Of a stretch of 24,207 nucleotides of DNA, positions 18,591 to 24,207 are shown one piece after another; within the stretch, counting starts at the first letter, position 1; the number at the start of each line of letters is the position of its first letter. Position numbers and translations under genes: made by a program. The stretch comes from Pirellulales bacterium (GTDB taxonomy: Bacteria > Planctomycetota > Planctomycetia > Pirellulales > JAICIG01), in the NCBI GenBank assembly GCA_025924495.1, contig JAICIG010000057.1:1-24207 (forward strand), given 5' to 3'. Under the pieces are notes generated by a model. It was not told where the DNA came from and ran no database searches. It saw only the letters and a list, made by a program, of their open reading frames with translations.

Positions 18591-20489
18591 ATGAACGCTC
18601 ACGATCGGCTTGCGATGCCCCGCCCTGCATTTATTACGTCGATTGGCAAGTTCTTGCCCGGCGACCCCGTCGGCAACGACCAGATGGAAGCCCGGCTGGG
18701 CGCCATTGGCGGCAAGCCGTCTCGCGTTCGGCAGCGCGTGCTGCGGCAGAACGGCATCCAGCAACGGCACTATGCCATCGACGATCGCCAGCAGACGCAA
18801 TACTCCAACGCCCAAATGGCCGCGCACGCCGTTCGCGAGGCAGTCTCGCGCAGTACGGTCGATTTCAAGGACATCGGGCTGTTGGCTGCGGCGACCTCGC
18901 AAGGCGACTTGCCGCTGCCCGGCTTCGGCAGCATGGTACACGGCGAACTCGACATGCCCTCGTGCGAAATTGCCTCCTTGCACGGCATCTGCGCCAGCAG
19001 CGTGATCGCCTTGCGGCATGCGGACTGGGCGATCGGCGCCGGCCAGGTCCGTGCGGCGGCTTGCGTCGCCAGCGAACTCGCTAGCCGGCTGCTCAAGGCC
19101 TCGCGGTTCGAGGCGCAAGGCTATGGCGCCACGAAGCGGCTGCCTTTCGAGACCGAATTCCTCCGCTGGATGTTGTCCGACGGCGCCGGCGCTTTTTTGC
19201 TCAGCGATGCGCCTCGCGAGCGAGGGCTGTCGCTGGAGATCGAACGCATCTCGCTGAAATCGCACGCCAGCCGCTTTCCGACGTGCATGTTCGTCGGCAG
19301 CCGAGAAGAAGTCTCGGCAAGTCCGGCTTCTGGCTGGCTCGACCACCCCGATTATGAATCGGCCTCGGCCGCCGGGGCAATCAATCTGCATCAGCGCATC
19401 GAATTGCTGGACGACGTGGTGCGGCTCTGCGTGGCGGGCGTCTTCGAGCTGATCGAAGATGGATTGCTTGACCCCAAGGGCGTCGATTGGTGGGTCACGC
19501 ATTACTCGTCGCAATTATTCCGCGACCAGGCCTTGGAACTGTTCCAACGCGGCGGCTTGACGATTCCGCGCGATCGCATCTTTTCGAATCTCGCCACTCG
19601 CGGGAACATGGGCGCCGCTTCGTTCCCCTTGCTGCTGGAGGAATTGTTCTGGAGCGACCAGCTTTCTCCAGGACAACGTTTGTTGTGCATCGTTCCCGAG
19701 AGCGGACGGTTCCTGTTCGGTTACGTGGTTCTGAAAGTCGTCGGAGAAAAGGCGGAAGGTTCGTCAACCCGCGCCGCGATTCCGGCGACGGTTTCTCCCC
19801 CGCCGGACATCAAGACCAGCGGCGCCGCCATCGAGGAGTCGCTCGTCCGGCAACTCGCCGCGGTTTGGACCGATTTCGAAACGCGCCTCAACCGCGTGCC
19901 CGTCATCGCAAAGATGCACCAGGGGCGGCTGAGCCTGGCCGACTACCGCGAGCTGCTGTTCAACCTGCGGCAGCAGGTGATCGATGGCTCGCGCTGGATT
20001 TCGCGGGCGGCTTCGAACATCACTCGCGAGCATTTCGCGATTCGCTCCGCGTTCATCGGCCATTCCAGTGATGAGCATCGCGACTTCGAGATGCTCGAAC
20101 GCGATTATGTTTCTGTCGGCGGCGAGCTGCAGGTCATCCAAAGCGGGGAAAAGAATATCGGCAGCACGGCCTTGTCGGAGTATATTTTGAGCCGCGCTAG
20201 CCGCGAGAATCCGTTCGATTTAATCGGGGCGATGTTCATCATCGAAGGCCTCGGCCGCCGCGTCGCGCGGCGATGGGCGGATCGCATTCGCGAGCAATTA
20301 CAGCTCGACGAGCGGCAAGTTTCGTTTCTCACGTATCATTCGGCCAGCGACGACATCCATTTCGCCCGGCTCGACGCCGCCGTGCAAAGCGGCCTGCTTA
20401 CGGAATCGCTAGTCAAAGAAATCGTCAAAACGGCGAAGGTCGTGGCCAGGCTGTACGTTCTGCAACTCGAAGAATTGGGCAACTTCTGA
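18591..20489 (+). CDS. Ketoacyl-ACP synthase III fused to a heme-oxygenase-like diiron oxidase (HDO) domain
   Basis: The open frame begins at 18306, but its first 95 codons run through the hairpin repeat, so the ATG at 18591 (632 aa; alternative ATG 18615) is chosen. Residues 12-385 are a thiolase-fold FabH/OleA-like synthase with an intact catalytic triad: Cys134 in HGICASS, His304 in WWVTHYSS and Asn339 in RGNMGAAS, plus SDGAGAF (196-202). A Pro/Ser-rich linker (about 386-412) leads to a C-terminal helical domain of the iron-containing redox enzyme/TenA-like type (415-632). It shows HSSDEHRDFE (H491, E495, H496), Glu552, and H583-x3-D587-x2-H590, matching the ligand spacing of HDO diiron enzymes such as CADD and UndA. 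Inferred role: condensation or acyl transfer coupled to oxidative tailoring or decarboxylation. Product unknown. Confidence 0.85.
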   Translation: MNAHDRLAMPRPAFITSIGKFLPGDPVGNDQMEARLGAIGGKPSRVRQRVLRQNGIQQRHYAIDDRQQTQYSNAQMAAHAVREAVSRSTVDFKDIGLLAAATSQGDLPLPGFGSMVHGELDMPSCEIASLHGICASSVIALRHADWAIGAGQVRAAACVASELASRLLKASRFEAQGYGATKRLPFETEFLRWMLSDGAGAFLLSDAPRERGLSLEIERISLKSHASRFPTCMFVGSREEVSASPASGWLDHPDYESASAAGAINLHQRIELLDDVVRLCVAGVFELIEDGLLDPKGVDWWVTHYSSQLFRDQALELFQRGGLTIPRDRIFSNLATRGNMGAASFPLLLEELFWSDQLSPGQRLLCIVPESGRFLFGYVVLKVVGEKAEGSSTRAAIPATVSPPPDIKTSGAAIEESLVRQLAAVWTDFETRLNRVPVIAKMHQGRLSLADYRELLFNLRQQVIDGSRWISRAASNITREHFAIRSAFIGHSSDEHRDFEMLERDYVSVGGELQVIQSGEKNIGSTALSEYILSRASRENPFDLIGAMFIIEGLGRRVARRWADRIREQLQLDERQVSFLTYHSASDDIHFARLDAAVQSGLLTESLVKEIVKTAKVVARLYVLQLEELGNF

Positions 20490-21394
20490 TGGCAAGTTCA
20501 ACCGACCCGATTGAGGAATTAAGCCGCCTCAAGAGCAATCCGCGCGACCCGAATCCGTGGCTGGCGTTGTATCTCGACGCGAGCGTGCCATTTCACGAGA
20601 AGGCCAAAGCGAGCATCCTGCTCGACGTCTCCTCGCGTTCGCGGCAATTCCTGTTCCCGCTCATCCGCCCGCTCTGCCGGGTTGCGATCTGCGTGTTCAA
20701 AGTATCTAAGACGTTCCTGCCTAATGCGGTTTCGTCGTCGTGGCTGCTGCACCACTCGATCTACCACGGCCTGAAAGGGTTCGTCTCGCCGCATGCGAAC
20801 TATCTGGTGATGCGGCATTTTCACATCGGAACGGAGCTATTGGAATTCGTCGCCCGTAATTCAAAAGGCGTCGACATCAAGCTGAACGGGTTGCGCCCGC
20901 GGACGTTGCGCGACCTTGTGAACGACGTGTTTCTGCAACACGACCTGAACATCTACAACTTCATCATCGAGATCAATCGGCAGCTCAGAGAACAGGGGCG
21001 CGAGCTCGAACCGGTCGACGAACTCGATTATAGCTGCATCACCGACGGCGATTTCCCCATCGAGGAAATGCCGCGCGGCTGGCTGAACTTCCTCGATCTC
21101 GAAGCGGCGATCGAAATCTACACGCCGATGTATCAACTGCTGCTGACTGACAGCGACTTCTGGCGGGCCACCAATTCGCTGCAACTCGACGAGACGATCG
21201 CCCTGTACGTGACGACGCTGATGGGCGACCACAAGTTTCTGGGGCTGGTCAACAATCGCCATCCGATCGTGCCTGAATCGATCCTCGGGACGGGCCACCG
21301 GCTAATGCTGCACGGCCTGGCGGTCGAATTGCTGCACGCACATCTGGTGAAGCGAAAGCGGGCGCTGGCAAAACGCGATGCTTTGAGCGCGTAG
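20489..21394 (+). CDS. Uncharacterised 301-aa protein coupled to the KASIII-HDO fusion
   Basis: The ATG at 20489 overlaps the upstream stop by one base (TGATG), a typical translational-coupling junction; an earlier start at 20273 lies inside the upstream gene and is rejected. The protein is mostly helical with a hydrophobic patch (FLFPLIRPLCRVAICVF, about residues 54-70) but no clear signal peptide. It is unusually rich in His and acidic residues placed in helices: HHSIYH (88-93), HANYLVMRHFHIGTE (102-116), LQHDLNIYNFIIEIN (149-163), DLEAAIEIY (203-211), LDETIALY (233-240), GDHKF (246-250) and HGLAVELLHAH (275-285). This might be a metal site, but I do not recognise a family and assign no function. 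The overlap says it works with the fusion enzyme. Confidence 0.8.
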   Translation: MASSTDPIEELSRLKSNPRDPNPWLALYLDASVPFHEKAKASILLDVSSRSRQFLFPLIRPLCRVAICVFKVSKTFLPNAVSSSWLLHHSIYHGLKGFVSPHANYLVMRHFHIGTELLEFVARNSKGVDIKLNGLRPRTLRDLVNDVFLQHDLNIYNFIIEINRQLREQGRELEPVDELDYSCITDGDFPIEEMPRGWLNFLDLEAAIEIYTPMYQLLLTDSDFWRATNSLQLDETIALYVTTLMGDHKFLGLVNNRHPIVPESILGTGHRLMLHGLAVELLHAHLVKRKRALAKRDALSA

Positions 21395-21882
21395 CGTCCA
21401 GATCCTTTTTTCAATTGGAACAGCGAGCCCTCCAGGCGCGCACGTTGTGCTCTCGCGTATCGCGGCGAAGCCGCAACCCAAACGCCCCATTGAAATCTTG
21501 CCGCGGCAACTGCGATGGAGCGCCGGGCCGTAATCGACTGTCGCTTTTCGCGGGAGCGAACAGCGACACCGGCGCCCGCGCGGACTTTTTCCTGCAAGCT
21601 TCATGCGTCGGAGAGAAAGTAGTTCGCCGATTAAGTCCGGGAGTCTAGGTCTCCGCTGTGCTATCGGAACCCATGCAAGCGCGCCTTGCCGCACGTTTTG
21701 CTTGAGCCGCACAGAATGCCGTGCGTCACAATCAGCCTTCTTGCCATTCAATCAGGGACCTGAAGTTAGTCTCACTCGTCGGCATCGCATTTGCTTTTCC
21801 AACGAAAACAGATGACGTCGAGACATTCGACCACCGGTATTGTTACAGAAACATTTAACGAGATAACAGGCAGGAGCGAAAC
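21395..21882 (+). other. Long intergenic region with hairpin repeat copy 2
   Basis: These 488 bases hold repeat copy 2 (21517-21568) and the ribosome site AGGAG just before the PDZ gene (about 21872). A 70-codon frame at 21603 has no protein-like character. I see no clear promoter or RNA gene. Confidence 0.5.
21517..21568 (+). repeat. Hairpin repeat, copy 2
   Basis: The leader GGAGCGCCGGGCCG (21517-21530) matches copy 1 exactly. The hairpin is TGTCGCTTTTCGC (21539-21551), loop GGGA, GCGAACAGCGACA (21556-21568), 12 of 13 pairs. Sequence conservation between copies fades soon after the hairpin. Confidence 0.8.
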
Positions 21883-22374
21883 ATGAACACTGCATTTCGA
21901 GTTCTGGTCGCGATCGCGCTAAGCGTGACGCTGCTCAATGTTCCGGCCTTCGGCCAACCGCGCAGGCTGCGACCGTTGCCCAGAGCAGGAAGGCCGGCTT
22001 ATACGTGGCCATATTACGGCTACCGATATACCTATCGCCCCTACTACGCGCCGCCGTATCCTGGCATGAGTGTCCCCTATGGCGTGCCAAACGGCATCCC
22101 GCCCTACCCGCCCTATTATTCTGCCTGGCGATTGGGGGTGACCGGGGTTGATTGGCCGGGAATCGGAGTGAGGATCTCAAGCATCGAGCCCGGAAGCCCG
22201 GCCGAGTTGATGGGCATCAAGGTTACCGATGTCATCGTACAGGTGAATAGTTCGCCAATTCGGTCGACGTTGGATCTGCGCAACGCAGTTGCAGCATCGG
22301 GCGGATACGTGAGGCTGTTGGTGCTCGACAACCGGACCGGCACTTACATGTGGCGCAGTGGAAGTTTGTATTGA
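21883..22374 (+). CDS. Secreted PDZ-domain protein with Tyr/Pro-rich segment
   Basis: An AGGAG lies seven bases before the ATG. The 163-aa product has a signal peptide (FRVLVAIALSVTLLNVPAFG, cleavage near Gln25), then a Tyr/Pro/Arg-rich low-complexity region (about residues 30-82, for example PYYGYRYTYRPYYAPPYP). A single C-terminal PDZ domain follows (about 84-152) with GVRISSIEPGSPAELMGIKV and DVIVQVNSSPIRSTLDL, as in HtrA-type PDZ domains, but there is no protease domain. It is probably a periplasmic or surface adaptor, with the Tyr-rich part possibly binding carbohydrate or envelope. It lies between repeat copies 2 and 3. Confidence 0.8.
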   Translation: MNTAFRVLVAIALSVTLLNVPAFGQPRRLRPLPRAGRPAYTWPYYGYRYTYRPYYAPPYPGMSVPYGVPNGIPPYPPYYSAWRLGVTGVDWPGIGVRISSIEPGSPAELMGIKVTDVIVQVNSSPIRSTLDLRNAVAASGGYVRLLVLDNRTGTYMWRSGSLY

Positions 22375-22387
22375 GAGCCCGTCATGA

Positions 22388-22458
22388 CGCCGGGCCGCAG
22401 TCGATTGTCGCTTTCCGCTCCGCGAAAAGGCGCCTTTTCGCGGGAGCGAAAAGCGACA
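22388..22458 (+). repeat. Hairpin repeat, copy 3, extended 53-base palindrome
   Basis: The leader CGCCGGGCCG (22388-22397) is followed by a near-perfect palindrome at 22406-22458 centred on GGCGCC. Each arm is about 26 bases with one mismatch and one single-base gap. Its right half (CTTTTCGCGGGAGCGAAAAG) corresponds to the short hairpin of copies 1 and 2. Confidence 0.82.
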
Positions 22459-22570
22459 CTGGCGTTTTTCCACGAATTTTGGTTCCCGATTGAACTTTTC
22501 GCCCCTTGGGAGCAGCACTCTTGTCGGTGTCGAAATCCTAGAAAACTGCCTGTGTGATAGGAGAAAGACC

Positions 22571-23011
22571 GTGAAAGGCAATGTGCTGTTAGCTCTGGCA
22601 TCGATCATGCTCCTCGGCGCGGAGGGCGCCAATGAGAACACGCCCCGGGAGAGCAAGGAATTGGAAGGCGCATGGAACGTGACATCCGTCGTGAGGAACC
22701 GAAATGAGTTGCCCGCGGAAAGACTGAAAGACCTCCAGATGATCTTTCAGGGCGGCCGTTTTGCGTTCAAACAGGGCGATAAGACGCTGACCGAGGGGAC
22801 GTTCCGGCTCGATCCGGCCAAGGCGCCGGGAACGATCGATCTGACCGCCATCGACGCCAACGGAAACAACCAAACAACGCTTGCGATCTATGAACTGATG
22901 GACGACTCGCTTAAGATCTGCGGAGCCCAACCAGGAGAAACTCGGCCTGGCGAATTCGCCGCCATGGATGGCAGCGGCCATACCCTGACCGCCTTGCGAC
23001 GTGTGAAATGA
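22571..23011 (+). CDS. TIGR03067-type secreted protein
   Basis: A GTG start at 22571 is chosen because AGGAGA lies six bases upstream and it gives a signal peptide (KGNVLLALASIMLLGAEG); the ATG at 22490 would add 27 unrelated residues. The 146-aa protein follows the planctomycete-associated TIGR03067 pattern: ELEGAWNVTSV opening strand, LQMIFQGGRFAF, GTFRLDPAKAPGTIDL, then YELMDDSLKICGAQPGETRPGEF. This resembles a small lipocalin-like beta barrel repeated in many exported planctomycete proteins. Function is unknown. It lies 77 bases before the sigma factor gene. Confidence 0.83.
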   Translation: MKGNVLLALASIMLLGAEGANENTPRESKELEGAWNVTSVVRNRNELPAERLKDLQMIFQGGRFAFKQGDKTLTEGTFRLDPAKAPGTIDLTAIDANGNNQTTLAIYELMDDSLKICGAQPGETRPGEFAAMDGSGHTLTALRRVK

Positions 23012-23088
23012 CGAAAAGGTCGCCCCTCAAGGCGCGGCGGGAATCTTCCCGTCGCGCCGCAGTTTCGGCCTGAGCAGCAACACTGCGA

Positions 23089-23637
23089 ATGAGCGAATCC
23101 GCAGATCGCCTCTCCGAGCGCATTTTGGTCATGCGATGCCAGGCGAGGGACGGCGCCGCCTTCGAGCAGCTCGTCGTGGACTTCAGCCCGCGCCTGCGCT
23201 ATTTCCTGCGCAGGATCCTGGGAGAAGCACAGTGCATCGAGGACGTTCTCCAAGACGTATGGCTTCAGGTCTTCCGAGGTTTGCCCACGCTTGCCGACGC
23301 CGGCGCCTTTCGCACGTGGCTGTATCGGATCGCCAGGCTCCGGGCATACCGCGAGTTCCGCAAGCGTCCCCCTCCCGCCCAACTTCAAGAAGATTCGGAC
23401 GTTGCCTTCGAGCCGGACTGCAACAGCGACATTCCTGCGGAGACTATCGAGCAGGTTCACGTTGCCTTGCAGCAATTGGTCCAGGAACACCGCGAAGTGC
23501 TGGTGCTGCGATTCTTGGAGGACATGTCTTACGAGGACATCGCCAGGGTGATCGGCTGCCCGCTCGGCACGGTTCGTTCACGCATCCACTACGCCAAACT
23601 CGCGCTCCATAGCGCCTTAACAAGGGACGACTCATGA
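23089..23637 (+). CDS. ECF-type RNA polymerase sigma factor
   Basis: The 182-aa protein has the two-domain ECF layout. Region 2 (about residues 25-92) contains the FEQLVVDFSPRLRYFLRRIL helix, the core-binding DVLQDVWLQVFRGL and the FRTWLYRIARLRAYREFRK -10-recognition helix. After a linker, region 4 (122-175) has LVQEHREVLVLRFLEDMSYE, then IARVIGCPLGTVRSRIHYAK, the -35-binding helix-turn-helix. The stop overlaps the next gene by four bases (ATGA), so the membrane protein that follows is probably its partner or regulator. No ribosome site stands out at the ATG. Confidence 0.93.
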   Translation: MSESADRLSERILVMRCQARDGAAFEQLVVDFSPRLRYFLRRILGEAQCIEDVLQDVWLQVFRGLPTLADAGAFRTWLYRIARLRAYREFRKRPPPAQLQEDSDVAFEPDCNSDIPAETIEQVHVALQQLVQEHREVLVLRFLEDMSYEDIARVIGCPLGTVRSRIHYAKLALHSALTRDDS

Positions 23638-24086
23638 ACGAGAACGAAATCGGAACGGGGCTGGCCAGGCTGGGCGTCCTGCGAAGCGCAGACGACGAGC
23701 GGAGCCTAGCCCGTAAAGTCCTCCAGCGAGATCAAAGACGCATTTGGCTGCTGACAGGTCTGGCGGCCCTGTTTTGGGCGATCGCCGCCGCAGGCGTTTT
23801 GTTTGTCGTCTATGTCGCCCTTTTTCACCTGTATCCGAAGCAGCAGCTCATGATGCGCGCGTCGGCAACCGGCGATCTCTCGACTGAACAACTGATCGAA
23901 ATTCAGGCATCGCATTTTCGCGCCGTGGAGATCTGCACGTTGGTCGTTGCGTCTTCCTTCATCGCCGCCACGCTCGCGGCCATCTGCACACTGGCGCTCA
24001 TTCTCGTTTCGCGCCAAGCGACCCTGAAACAGATCAATGCAAACCTGGCAGAAATGTTGGAGCGGCTTCAGCGAACCGGCAATTAG
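23634..24086 (+). CDS. Two-helix membrane protein coupled to the ECF sigma factor; candidate anti-sigma or sensor
   Basis: The ATG overlaps the sigma-factor stop by four bases. The 150-aa product has a charged N-terminal segment (residues 1-37), TM1 (about 38-64), a short outer loop containing GDLSTEQLIEIQASHF (80-95), TM2 (98-126) and a C-terminal coiled-coil-like helix (LKQINANLAEMLERLQ, 131-146). It lacks the His-x3-Cys-x2-Cys zinc motif of ZAS anti-sigma factors. The role is inferred only from gene order; the cytoplasmic N- or C-terminal helices could bind the sigma factor. From 24087 to the window end I see no gene. Confidence 0.78.
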   Translation: MNENEIGTGLARLGVLRSADDERSLARKVLQRDQRRIWLLTGLAALFWAIAAAGVLFVVYVALFHLYPKQQLMMRASATGDLSTEQLIEIQASHFRAVEICTLVVASSFIAATLAAICTLALILVSRQATLKQINANLAEMLERLQRTGN

Positions 24087-24207
24087 CCCGGATTACTCAT
24101 CGGCCCATACTAACCCGATGCGCCAGTTTTGGTGTTGCGCGTTTTTTGAGTGCAGGCGGCGAGAAGTGATATTGGGAAAAATGGCGAGACTCCTCACAAC
24201 GACCAGA

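Noticed and set aside
24098..24120. CATCGG...CCGATG hairpin after the last gene
   Set aside because: Short stem, large loop and no T run directly after it; termination cannot be supported.

Overview
The window looks like a piece of a high-GC planctomycete chromosome, most likely from the Pirellulales or a relative. This is inferred from gene content: a TIGR03067-type secreted protein, a DUF1573 protein, an ECF sigma factor paired with a small membrane protein, Uma2-like and short planctomycete-style hypothetical genes, and many GTG/TTG starts. There is no ribosomal or other taxonomic marker apart from one tRNA, so the placement is tentative.

Layout. 1-3503 (+): the 3' part of an SLC13-type permease with two RCK_C domains, an intergenic inverted repeat built of TCAGGCG-like units, and an MFS transporter with a large extra loop. 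3564-5990 (-): a DUF1573 exported protein followed by an aromatic-ring-hydroxylase-type flavoprotein, probably one operon. 6395-10309 (+): a lipoprotein with thioredoxin fold and NHL propeller (NHLRC2-like), nearly abutting a second SLC13/DASS transporter. 10383-11230 (-): three very small genes (2-TM peptide, 70-aa protein, zinc-ribbon membrane protein). 11404-11588 (-): a complete tRNA-Ala(CGC) unit with promoter and terminator; its promoter overlaps the 3' end of the next gene. 11563-14192 (-): a sugar-type ABC solute-binding lipoprotein overlapping a Gfo/Idh/MocA oxidoreductase. 14433-16924 (+), divergent: xylulokinase and an ornithine-cyclodeaminase/mu-crystallin family enzyme. Together these suggest carbohydrate import and catabolism.

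17037-24086 (+) is more accessory: a small hypothetical gene, a Uma2-like protein with altered catalytic residues, and what looks like a decayed S1/P1-nuclease remnant. Next is the most unusual locus: a ketoacyl synthase III (FabH/OleA-like) fused to a heme-oxygenase-like diiron oxidase domain, overlapping by one base an uncharacterised 301-aa His/Glu-rich protein. Three copies of a hairpin repeat with a conserved GCGCCGGGCCG leader lie in the intergenic gaps, two of them bracketing this pair. The window ends with a PDZ secreted protein, a TIGR03067 protein, and an ECF sigma factor overlapping a 2-TM protein.

The best candidate for an undescribed system is the KASIII-diiron oxidase fusion with its partner. 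Its sequence suggests a compact two-gene route that condenses an acyl chain and then oxidatively tailors or decarboxylates it. All functions here are read from recognised motifs; no database search was possible.
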